Made by a program: the position numbers and the translations under genes. Of a stretch of DNA of 9,617 nucleotides, positions 1 to 5,531 are shown in pieces. Source of the DNA: an uncultured Faecalibacterium sp. (lineage in GTDB: Bacteria > Bacillota > Clostridia > Oscillospirales > Ruminococcaceae); the NCBI GenBank assembly GCA_937917475.1, contig CALDNF010000229.1:1-9617 (forward strand). The letters are read 5' to 3'. The first letter of the stretch is position 1. The number at the start of each line of letters is the position of its first letter. Under the pieces are notes generated by a model, which was not told where the DNA came from, did no database searches, and saw only the letters and a list, made by a program, of their open reading frames with translations.

Positions 1-221
1 TGACCAACGATGGTATCCAGCGGGTTGACCTCGGCGTAGACCAGAGTCACCTTCGGGTCGGAAGCGGCAGCAGAAGCATCGCCTGCGGGTGCAGCGGAAG
101 CTGCGGTAGAGGTTGCGGTAGAAGAAGCGGTGGTCTTGGAGCCACCGCAAGCGGTCAGTGCCAGAGCAGCGGCGGAAACGCCTGCTGCGGCCAGAAAGCT
201 GCGACGAGTGATCTTTTTCAT
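1..221 (-). CDS. TRAP-type solute-binding lipoprotein (DctP family), N-terminal part
   Basis: Only the first 73 codons are in the window; the gene continues past base 1. It begins MKKITRRSFL, with twin arginines, a hydrophobic stretch and the lipobox LTAC (Cys25), so the product should be exported and lipid-anchored outside the membrane. Residues 28-54 are a Ser/Thr/Ala-rich linker typical of clostridial binding lipoproteins. The mature domain opens KVTLVYAEVNP, which fits the first beta strand of DctP-family TRAP proteins; so little of the domain is visible that the family call leans on the neighbouring DctP-like gene. The ATG at 221 has a perfect AGGAGG 7 bases upstream (230-235) and its own promoter at 303-331. 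Inferred role: high-affinity capture of an organic acid for a TRAP permease (DctQ/DctM) expected beyond the left edge. Alternative: another class of substrate-binding lipoprotein. Confidence 0.75.
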   Translation of the reverse strand, partial: MKKITRRSFLAAAGVSAAALALTACGGSKTTASSTATSTAASAAPAGDASAAASDPKVTLVYAEVNPLDTIVG

Positions 222-302
222 ACGATTGTCCTCCTAAAATCCATTTCCCAATGTCGGCCGCCCTTTGCACAGGAGGCGCACCGCCATTCATTTGTTGTTC
301 AC

Positions 303-331
303 ACTTTAGCAAAAAAATTTCACTTTCTCAA
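303..331 (-). promoter_or_regulatory. Sigma-A-type promoter for the solute-binding protein gene
   Basis: On the minus strand TTGAGA (326-331) is separated by exactly 17 bases from TAAAGT (303-308), a good vegetative promoter. Transcription would start near base 296, giving an untranslated leader of about 75 bases before the ATG at 221. It shows that this gene can be transcribed apart from the kinase/regulator/lipoprotein operon upstream, as expected for the regulated target of that system. No clear terminator separates the two units, so read-through is also possible. Confidence 0.65.
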
Positions 332-338
332 GGGGTTC

Positions 339-368
339 TGAAAAATGTCCTGTTTTTTGAAAGAATGT
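339..368 (-). promoter_or_regulatory. Tandem direct repeat upstream of the -35 box, candidate regulator site
   Basis: Read on the plus strand, TGAAAAATGT (339-348) and TGAAAGAATGT (358-368) are near-identical and lie 19-20 bases apart, close to two helical turns. The proximal copy ends 7 bases from the -35 box at 326-331. Paired direct repeats abutting the -35 element are the usual layout for AraC-type activators, and such a regulator is encoded by the operon next door. A second short repeat, TCCTGTT, occurs at 348-354 and 387-393. The region is AT-rich, so chance similarity cannot be excluded. Confidence 0.35.
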
Positions 369-446
369 GAAGATTTCTTTTGTGCATCCTGTTCAAGTTT
401 TCAGAGTCTCTTTGGTGATATATTACAATCAGATGGATACATCACA

Positions 447-1463
447 TCAACTGTTCTGAATTTGTCCGATCAGCTCCTGCTGTTCAGCAAAGCTGTCGTA
501 AAGAGGCTGCACCGCCGCACGGAACTTCTGCTTTTCCTCCGCAGAAAGGGTGGTCACCTCGATTCCCTTTGCCCGCAGATCCTCCTCTGCCTTGGTCTCC
601 CGGGCTGCCCAGAGGCTCCGCTCGGTCAGAGCCGATTCCCGGGCGCAGGAGCGGATGATTCCCGGATAGGAGGGGCCCAGCTGCGAAAGCTTTTTCATCA
701 CAGCGGTGCTGGCCAGCTGGATCTCCGGCACACGGGTGTGTTCATCCTGCAAAAAATATGGAGCCGCTTCGTAGTGGCTCATGGCCTCGTAGCTGGGCCA
801 GTTATTCTCCGCTCCGTCGATCTCCGCATTGTGGAGAGCCGCATAGACCTGACTGTAGACCACCTGCACCGGCTTTGCGCCCAGCTCGGTGACCATCTCA
901 CTCATCATATCCGACTCCTGCACCCGGAGGGTCAGCCCCTGCAGCTGGGCAAGGTTCTCCACCTTTTTGCAGGTATAAAAACTCCGCACACCGGCATCGA
1001 ACCAGGACAGCCCCCGCAGGTCCATCTGATCCAGCTGCGCCAGAAAATCATCCCCGATGGTTCCATCCAGCACCCGCCACATCTGGGCTGCGTCCTGATA
1101 CAGAAAAGGCAGCTGCAAAACGCTCAGGGAAGGCACATACTCCGCCAGCTGGCTCAGGGACACCCGGGCGAAGTCGATGCCGCCGAACTGCACCTGCTGG
1201 ATAACGCTCTGTTCTGCCCCCAGCTCTCCGCCGCTGTAGACCACGATCTTCACCCTGCCGTCGGTTTTTTCGGCCACCCGCCGGGCAAAATCCAACGCCG
1301 CCTGCGTAGTGGGGTAGTCCTCCGGCTGGTTTTCAGCGTAGCGGAGAATCAGGTCGGGCCGGTTTTCCACCGTTTCTGCCGTCTGTGGTTGAAAAGCGCA
1401 GCCGGTCAGGTTCATCACCGCACAAACCGCCGCCCCTGCAAGGAATCCCCGCCGCCCGATCAT
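447..1463 (-). CDS. DctP-family (TRAP) solute-binding lipoprotein in the kinase operon, probable co-sensor
   Basis: This 338-residue protein has a signal peptide with twin arginines (GRRGFLAG, residues 3-10) and lipobox LTGC (Cys22). The mature part follows the DctP fold: LRYAENQP at 40-47, GGELGAEQ at 78-85, then GLTLRV (175-180) with the conserved Arg180 that clamps the substrate carboxylate in characterised TRAP proteins. It continues with YSQVYAALHNAEIDGAENN (203-221), the family's second signature. The length is normal. Its ATG overlaps the regulator's stop by four bases (ATGA), with GGAGG a few bases upstream, so the two are translationally coupled. Being last in a kinase/regulator operon and separate from the transporter's own binding protein suggests a sensing role, as known for Bacillus subtilis DctB with the DctS/DctR system. 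That role is inference; it could instead be a second transport protein. The ligand, probably a carboxylate, cannot be read from sequence. Confidence 0.9.
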   Translation of the reverse strand: MIGRRGFLAGAAVCAVMNLTGCAFQPQTAETVENRPDLILRYAENQPEDYPTTQAALDFARRVAEKTDGRVKIVVYSGGELGAEQSVIQQVQFGGIDFARVSLSQLAEYVPSLSVLQLPFLYQDAAQMWRVLDGTIGDDFLAQLDQMDLRGLSWFDAGVRSFYTCKKVENLAQLQGLTLRVQESDMMSEMVTELGAKPVQVVYSQVYAALHNAEIDGAENNWPSYEAMSHYEAAPYFLQDEHTRVPEIQLASTAVMKKLSQLGPSYPGIIRSCARESALTERSLWAARETKAEEDLRAKGIEVTTLSAEEKQKFRAAVQPLYDSFAEQQELIGQIQNS

Positions 1464-2275
1464 AGCACCCCCTCCGGATGGGGAACCGCTTTGATCTGCC
1501 GCCGGTACTGGGTGGGGGTCATTCCGGTCCGCTTTTTGAAGGCCCGGGCAAAGTAACTGGCATCCTCGTAGCCCACCATGGAAGCCACCTCCGCCGAGGA
1601 GCGGAAGGGGTCGGCCAGCAGCTCCTTGGCCGCATTGATCCGCAGTTCGGTCAGGCAGTCAAGGAAGTTCATTTTCTGATACTTTTTAAACTGAGCCGAC
1701 AGGTACGCCGGGCTGATATGCAAAATTTCGCCCACGCTGTCCAGTGAGAGGTCAAACATATAGTTATCTTCCAGATACTGCCGCACCTGCGCCATGACCA
1801 TGGCCGTCTGGCTGTTCTCGTTTTCAGTCTCCGCTTCGGGTTCTTCGGCTTCCTCGGCTGATTCCGGCTCCACCGGGGCCAGAGCCGCAAGCTTCCGCTC
1901 TGTCTCGATCTGCCGGATGGCCCGGCGGATGGAAGCTTCCAGCTCGTCGGGGTCCACCGGCTTGAGCAGGTAATCGCAGGCTCCCAGATGCACCGCCTCG
2001 TGGGCATACTGGAAAAGGCTGTAAGCCGTTATAAAAATCACCCGGCAGCCGGGCCGCTGGGCCAGCACAGCCCGGGCCGCATCCAGCCCGCTCATGCCCG
2101 GCATCTCGATGTCCATCAGGATCAGCTCTGCCCGCCAAAGCACTGCCGTGTCCGCCGCCTTGCGGCCATTTTCCGCCATCTCGATCACCACTTCGTGCTC
2201 GAACCGGCGGCTCACCATATCGGCCAGAGCTTCCCGCTCCAGCTTCTCATCATCCGCAATCAACAGACGGATCAT
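1460..2275 (-). CDS. Response regulator, receiver plus AraC-type DNA-binding domain (YesN-like)
   Basis: The 271-residue product starts MIRLLIADDE, a classical receiver domain. Asp8/Asp9 form the acidic pocket, Asp55 in LILMDIEMPG is the phosphoacceptor, and Thr83 and Lys105 complete the active site. A Glu/Ala-rich linker (about 135-160) leads to two helix-turn-helix units typical of AraC/XylS regulators, roughly residues 165-265, with LSLDSVGEILHISPAYLSAQFKK in the first and the signature GYEDASYFARAFKKRTGMTPTQYR in the second. I chose the ATG at 2275 rather than an in-frame start at 2323, because GGAGGAGG lies 9 bases upstream and the receiver begins exactly there. The gene overlaps the kinase by 26 bases and the downstream lipoprotein by 4. 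It should be phosphorylated by the adjacent kinase and activate target promoters, plausibly the one at 303-331. Confidence 0.93.
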   Translation of the reverse strand: MIRLLIADDEKLEREALADMVSRRFEHEVVIEMAENGRKAADTAVLWRAELILMDIEMPGMSGLDAARAVLAQRPGCRVIFITAYSLFQYAHEAVHLGACDYLLKPVDPDELEASIRRAIRQIETERKLAALAPVEPESAEEAEEPEAETENENSQTAMVMAQVRQYLEDNYMFDLSLDSVGEILHISPAYLSAQFKKYQKMNFLDCLTELRINAAKELLADPFRSSAEVASMVGYEDASYFARAFKKRTGMTPTQYRRQIKAVPHPEGVL

Positions 2276-3782
2276 CGTCAAAATCCTCCTCCAAAGGCTC
2301 CACCAGCGGCAGATACAGCGCAATGGCCGTACCTCTGCCCTCGTGGGACCGTATTTTCATCCGGCAGCGTTTGTCCCTCAGGCGCAGCCGTGCCGCCACA
2401 TTATAAATGCCGATGTGTTCCCAACGCTCCTCGCTGGACGTTTCCAGAGCTGTCTGAAGCTGAGCCAGCTGATCCGCCGGGATGCCCACACCGTTGTCGC
2501 ATACACTGATATAAAGCAGCCCTTTGTCCCGCAGCGGATTGATCCGGATGCGCACCACGCCTCCCTCTTCCTTAGGGGAAATGCCATGCTTGAAGGCGTT
2601 TTCCACGATGGGCTGCAAAATAAACGAGGGCACCATGGTCTCGGTGAGTTCCAGCGAATCCGAGATCCGCCAACGCATCTTCACCCGGTCGCCAAAGCGG
2701 ACATGGTAGATGGAATAATACTCATCCACGATCCGCACCTCCCGGGAGAGGGGCACCTGCTCGTCATTGCTCATCAGGCTGTACCGCAGCAGATGGGACA
2801 ACGCAGTGATCAATGCCTGCGTGCGGTAGGCTGTTTCCTGCCCTGCCGTCTGTAGAATGACATTCAGCGTATTAAAAAGGAAATGGGGGTCGATCTGGCT
2901 CCGGAGCTGCTGCAAACGGCTCCGCTCCATTCGGTTCTGCAACTCAAGGGCCTCAGTCTTTTGCCGGTGGAGCTCCCGCTCGATCTCGTTTTTCTCCCGC
3001 AGAGTGTTCACCTGCTGGGCCATGGAGTGCTTCATCCTGTTAAAGGCATCGGCCAGCTGGCCCATCTCATCCTGCCGGGGCACCGGCACGTCCGGGGTAT
3101 CGAACTCCCGCCGGGCAATGGCCTGTGATGCTCCGATGAGCTGCTGCACCGGGGTCAGCAGCTTCATGACCGAATAGGCCATGATGCAGCCCAGCACAAG
3201 GCAGAGCCCCGCCACAACGGTCTGCATCCACTTGATCTGGTTGCTGAGGGCCGAAACCGTGGTGTAAGTCTCCTGTGCATCCCCGATGGCCTGATTGAGC
3301 AGCTGCTGGGCGTACTGCCGGAGATAGCCCCCGCAGGGCGACACCTTGTTATAATAGAGCTGGGCCGCTTCTGCGCTGCTGCCCGTCTCGATCTCCGCTT
3401 CCAGCTGGTCAGTGAACTCCACATAGCTGTCATATGTGGTGCAAAGAGCCTGATACAGCAAGTACTGCTCTTCGCTCACCGTATCGATTTCCCCTTCGAT
3501 CCGCCAGAGCCAGGCGTTCATGGTAGAAAAGGAACCGTGGAGCTCGTCCAGCAGCTCGTCGGAATCGCCGTACTCCCAGCGATAGCTGTCCAGCGCATTT
3601 AGACTCCGCTCCACGCCGTTCTGGAACCGGCTGATGGCATTGAAGTTGCCCATCTGGTCATCCAATTCCCGCAGCACGGTGTTTGATTGGTAAAAGCTCA
3701 GGAAGATCTGGGCGATGAGGGCCAGAAAAAATGCCCCCAGACAGAGCCCGATCCGCCCTTTCAAGGTCATGTGCCGCCCCAC
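2250..3782 (-). CDS. Membrane sensor histidine kinase, YesM/LytS-type (HisKA_7TM-less, PF06580 family)
   Basis: This is a 510-residue sensor kinase in the cytoplasmic membrane. TM helix 1 is at about 11-31 and TM helix 2 at about 186-206. They enclose a roughly 155-residue, mostly helical extracytoplasmic sensor domain that I cannot assign to a named ligand fold. A HAMP linker (about 207-256) and a coiled coil follow. The H-box LRSQIDPHFLFNTLN (phospho-acceptor His300) identifies the His_kinase/YesM family. The ATP domain shows the N-box PIVENAFKHGIS (about 391-402), DNGVGIP (429-435), a HIGIYNVAARLRL segment and GRGTAIALYLPL. Start choice: GTG at 3782 has GGGGAGG 7 bases upstream. A TTG at 3809 and an ATG at 3770 are also in frame but lack a good ribosome site. 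The sensor domain may contact the lipoprotein encoded two genes downstream rather than bind a small molecule itself; that is inference. Confidence 0.93.
   Translation of the reverse strand: MGRHMTLKGRIGLCLGAFFLALIAQIFLSFYQSNTVLRELDDQMGNFNAISRFQNGVERSLNALDSYRWEYGDSDELLDELHGSFSTMNAWLWRIEGEIDTVSEEQYLLYQALCTTYDSYVEFTDQLEAEIETGSSAEAAQLYYNKVSPCGGYLRQYAQQLLNQAIGDAQETYTTVSALSNQIKWMQTVVAGLCLVLGCIMAYSVMKLLTPVQQLIGASQAIARREFDTPDVPVPRQDEMGQLADAFNRMKHSMAQQVNTLREKNEIERELHRQKTEALELQNRMERSRLQQLRSQIDPHFLFNTLNVILQTAGQETAYRTQALITALSHLLRYSLMSNDEQVPLSREVRIVDEYYSIYHVRFGDRVKMRWRISDSLELTETMVPSFILQPIVENAFKHGISPKEEGGVVRIRINPLRDKGLLYISVCDNGVGIPADQLAQLQTALETSSEERWEHIGIYNVAARLRLRDKRCRMKIRSHEGRGTAIALYLPLVEPLEEDFDDDPSVDCG
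2285..2292 (-). promoter_or_regulatory. Ribosome-binding site for the response regulator
   Basis: GGAGGAGG on the minus strand, 9 bases before the ATG at 2275 and inside the end of the kinase gene. It decides the regulator start against the upstream in-frame codon at 2323 and marks translational coupling with the kinase. Confidence 0.75.
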
Positions 3783-3789
3783 TGTTCTT

Positions 3790-3796
3790 CCTCCCC
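3790..3796 (-). promoter_or_regulatory. Ribosome-binding site selecting the GTG start of the kinase
   Basis: GGGGAGG on the minus strand lies 7 bases before GTG at 3782. The other in-frame starts (TTG 3809, ATG 3770) have no comparable site at the right distance, so the GTG is preferred. Confidence 0.6.
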
Positions 3797-3849
3797 ATCT
3801 CCCGGCCAACTTTATCCTTCGATCTGCCGAATCCGCTTTCTATCGTTCT

Positions 3850-3879
3850 ATTCTATCACGTTTTATGTCATCTGCGCAA
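3850..3879 (-). promoter_or_regulatory. Promoter for the kinase/regulator/lipoprotein operon
   Basis: Minus-strand TAGAAT (3850-3855) is preceded by TGA, giving an extended -10 element. A weak -35 (TTGCGC, 3874-3879) lies 18 bases further upstream. Transcription would begin near 3843, about 60 bases before the GTG start. The weak -35 suggests low basal expression, as is common for regulatory operons. It is back-to-back with the plus-strand promoter at 3888-3916. Confidence 0.5.
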
Positions 3880-3887
3880 GTTTTTCC

Positions 3888-3916
3888 TTGATTGTTGCGA
3901 AAAAATATGGTACTAT
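3888..3916 (+). promoter_or_regulatory. Promoter for the YcxB-like / PAP2 unit
   Basis: TTGATT (3888-3893), a 17-base spacer and TACTAT (3911-3916) preceded by TGG (extended -10). The start point would be near 3923, leaving a leader of under 20 bases that holds the ribosome site AGGAGG (3926-3931) before the ATG at 3941. Its -35 box lies only 8 bases from the divergent kinase-operon -35 box, so the two polymerases may compete. Confidence 0.6.
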
Positions 3917-3940
3917 GCATAAAAAAGGAGGCTTTCGCCT

Positions 3941-4477
3941 ATGCTTCAGCCGCTCTCTGTTTCCGTCCGGATGGACGCTGAATCCTTCCGCAATTTTGCT
4001 GCGTTCGACCTTCTGCGCCATCACAAGCGGTGGCACCGCCCAGCCCTCTTCACCGCCATCCTGCTGGTCTCGGCGGGCATCTGCCTGTCTCAGGTAGGCC
4101 GGCGGGATGGTGCTGCCCTGCTCACCGTGGTGCTTGCCGTGGTGGCTCTGGGCCTGCCCGCCGCCTATTTCTGGAACTTCTTCCACAATCTGAGCGTCCA
4201 GATCAAAAAAATGGGGCTGGACAAACAGTCCCGCCCCTTCTACCGGCTCCTGCTGGATGATGCCGGGCTTTCAGTCTGGATGGCCGGTGAACAGGATCGT
4301 CCCGAGCCCACCCACCAGTACCCTTGGCAGAACATCCACACCGTCTACCGCACTCCCGGGGCCATTTACATTTATGTCCAGCAGAATCAGGCTTATCTGC
4401 TCAACGAGAGCATGGATACCGCATGGAGCTTTTTGACCTCCGTGCTGCCTGCCGAGCGTCTGCGGGACTGCCGCTGA
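3941..4477 (+). CDS. YcxB-like membrane protein
   Basis: A 178-residue protein with a polar N-terminus, two closely spaced transmembrane helices (about 34-51 and 57-79) and a cytoplasmic C-terminal domain. The segment YPWQNIHTVYRTPGAIYIYV (about 127-146), followed by QAYLLNES, has the pattern of the YcxB-like C-terminal domain (PH-like fold): a W-x-x-I element, then a beta strand, then a loop where the residue pair normally reads 'ilPK'. That last loop is degenerate here. Function is unknown for the family. AGGAGG lies 9 bases upstream of the ATG. It is 19 bases from the PAP2 gene and almost certainly co-transcribed with it, so a link to membrane or lipid metabolism is possible but unproven. 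Confidence 0.6.
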   Translation: MLQPLSVSVRMDAESFRNFAAFDLLRHHKRWHRPALFTAILLVSAGICLSQVGRRDGAALLTVVLAVVALGLPAAYFWNFFHNLSVQIKKMGLDKQSRPFYRLLLDDAGLSVWMAGEQDRPEPTHQYPWQNIHTVYRTPGAIYIYVQQNQAYLLNESMDTAWSFLTSVLPAERLRDCR

Positions 4478-4483
4478 CCGGAT

Positions 4484-4488
4484 GGAGG
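4484..4488 (+). promoter_or_regulatory. Ribosome-binding site selecting the PAP2 start
   Basis: GGAGG lies 8 bases before the ATG at 4497. It overlaps the in-frame ATG at 4482, so that earlier codon has no ribosome site of its own and is rejected as the start. Confidence 0.65.
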
Positions 4489-4496
4489 ACAAACTT

Positions 4497-5018
4497 ATGG
4501 CCTTTGAATATCCCATTCTCGACTGGTTTCAGAGTCTCCACACTCCCCTTCTCAGTGCGCTGGCAGTCTTTTTTGACAAGGCTGGTGCCCACGGGGAGAT
4601 ATGGATCGTTTTTGCCGTTCTTCTGCTGATTTTCCCCCGCACCCGGAAAGCCGGGTGCGCCATGGCAGCGTCCCTTCTGCTTTATCTGATCGTAGGCGAC
4701 TTCTGCCTTAAGCCGTTCTTTTCCCGGCCCCGCCCCTGCGATGTAAACCCGGATATGCTCACCCTCGTGTCCCGGCCCAGCGGCTGGTCTTTTCCTTCCG
4801 GACACTCCGCATCCGCTTTTGCCGCCGCAGCATCTCTGGTGTTTCAGAAAAACCGTCTTGGCCCCTATGCTGTAGCTCTGGCCGTCTTCATCGGTCTGTC
4901 CCGGCTCTACCTCTATGTTCATTATCCCACCGATGTTCTGGCCGGTGCTCTCATCGGCACCGCCCTTGGCTATGCGGCTTCCCGGCTTGTGGATGCAGCC
5001 GCAAAGAAACTGCAATAA
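4497..5018 (+). CDS. PAP2-family membrane phosphatase
   Basis: A 173-residue integral membrane protein of the type 2 phosphatidic acid phosphatase superfamily. All three catalytic motifs are present: KX6RP (Lys72 to Arg79-Pro80), PSGH (100-103; His103 is the general acid in the family) and SRX5HX3D (Ser135-Arg136, nucleophile His142, Asp146). Several hydrophobic helices surround them, placing the active site at the outer membrane face. Family members dephosphorylate undecaprenyl pyrophosphate (BcrC type), phosphatidic acid or phosphatidylglycerol phosphate. The sequence alone does not decide which; the short single-domain form suits an undecaprenyl-pyrophosphate or lipid phosphatase. It is second in a unit with the YcxB-like gene and is followed at once by a strong terminator. 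Confidence 0.92.
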   Translation: MAFEYPILDWFQSLHTPLLSALAVFFDKAGAHGEIWIVFAVLLLIFPRTRKAGCAMAASLLLYLIVGDFCLKPFFSRPRPCDVNPDMLTLVSRPSGWSFPSGHSASAFAAAASLVFQKNRLGPYAVALAVFIGLSRLYLYVHYPTDVLAGALIGTALGYAASRLVDAAAKKLQ

Positions 5019-5021
5019 AAT

Positions 5022-5090
5022 ACCGGGCTCTGTTGTCCGGGTCAGCGGCATCCTGCCATAGACCCAGACCGCAGAGCCCGGTCTGTTTTT
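5022..5090 (+). terminator. Intrinsic terminator with a long nested hairpin
   Basis: ACCGGGCTCTG (5022-5032) pairs perfectly with 5072-5082 and is followed by a T-rich tail (5083-5090). The roughly 39-base interior is itself nested: GTC 5035-5037 pairs with GAC 5067-5069, GGGTC 5039-5043 with GACCC 5061-5065, and GGCA 5047-5050 with TGCC 5054-5057 around a 3-base loop. It begins 4 bases after the PAP2 stop. The minus strand also has a T-rich stretch after the stem, so it may work in both directions. Confidence 0.8.
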
Positions 5091-5141
5091 ATCCTGCTGC
5101 ATCTCACACACCCTTCCGTCTGCATCCATTTGTCCGGAGAA

Positions 5142-5374
5142 CACAAAAACAGGCAGTACCGTGGAAAGGAGGAGAAAGCGGTACTGCCTGTGTATGAGAA
5201 CTCCAAACATTTGCGGCTGTCAGGAGGTTGTTGGTAGTCTGTCCGCCGTCTGGCTATTGCCTCGCATAAACGGGGGACAGTGTTTTTTTAAAGGGAAGCC
5301 GCCGGGCCCCGCCCGTGGCTTTCGCTGCCTGCATTTTGTCGGCCCGGGGAGCTTTTGTTCTCCCTCCCGACCAC
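5142..5374 (-). ncRNA. Candidate structured small RNA, family unknown
   Basis: No credible protein is encoded between 5091 and 5531, yet the minus strand folds into four successive hairpins. Hairpin 1 (5338-5371) has GTCGG/CCGAC plus a 6-bp inner stem. Hairpin 2 (5296-5321) has AAGCC/GGCTT plus CGGGC/GCCCG around a 3-base loop. Hairpin 3 (5239-5280) has CTGTCC/GGACAG, a single C-C mismatch, 4 more pairs and an inner GGC-AATA-GCC hairpin. The last (5149-5191) is a 13-bp intrinsic terminator. TACAAT at 5381-5386 is a fair -10 box and would start transcription a few bases before hairpin 1. The -35 region is poor, which is the main weakness. CCUCCU occurs in the linker between hairpins 3 and 4 and again in the terminator loop. 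I could not match it to 6S, SRP, RNase P, tmRNA or a riboswitch by eye. Alternative: the hairpins act on the opposite strand or as DNA elements. Confidence 0.4.
5145..5191 (-). terminator. Minus-strand intrinsic terminator
   Basis: A perfect 13-bp stem (5149-5161 with 5179-5191) with a 17-base pyrimidine-rich loop on the minus strand is followed by a run of T before G at 5144. On the plus strand the stem is preceded by A's and followed by TGTATG, so it can only terminate minus-strand transcription. The nearest minus-strand protein gene to the right ends at 8701 and has its own terminator, so this one must serve some other transcript, presumably the candidate RNA. Confidence 0.65.
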
Positions 5375-5469
5375 GCTTTTATTGTACCGGATAAAAATGG
5401 AGTTTCTTTGTGAGGTTTTTGAACAAATTGAAAATAAACCATGGGCGTTTTTTGCAGGATATGGCAGGA

Positions 5470-5498
5470 TTGATTTCCAAGGGGTCCTGCGGTATACT
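5470..5498 (+). promoter_or_regulatory. Promoter for the methionine synthase unit
   Basis: TTGATT (5470-5475), a 17-base spacer and TATACT (5493-5498) make a strong vegetative promoter. The start would be near 5505, with a leader of about 27 bases containing GGAGGAGG (5517-5524), 7 bases before the ATG at 5532. The short leader leaves no room for a cobalamin or SAM riboswitch downstream of this start point. Confidence 0.7.
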
Positions 5499-5531
5499 TT
5501 ATACCATCACGAAACGGGAGGAGGGGCGTTC

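Noticed and set aside
415..445. Weak hairpin after the solute-binding lipoprotein gene as a terminator
   Set aside because: Only 5 plus 3 AT-rich pairs with a 13-base loop and no T-run on the minus strand.
345..1556. 403-codon open frame on the plus strand opposite the solute-binding lipoprotein gene
   Set aside because: It is antisense to a well-supported DctP-family gene, has no recognisable domain, and arises from GC-biased codon use.
4401..5210. 269-codon minus-strand frame across the PAP2 gene and its terminator
   Set aside because: It crosses the nested terminator hairpin, is antisense to a clear PAP2 gene and matches no family.
5290..5372. Possible cobalamin riboswitch upstream of the methionine synthase genes (AGGGAAGCC resembles part of the consensus)
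   Set aside because: The rest of the conserved core and the GCCACTG box are missing, and the metH-unit promoter lies downstream of it.
5161..5394. Short plus-strand frame in the gap before the metH unit
   Set aside because: It reads through the hairpins of the candidate RNA, gives a Pro/Gly/Cys-rich peptide without features, and has no start with properly spaced ribosome site.
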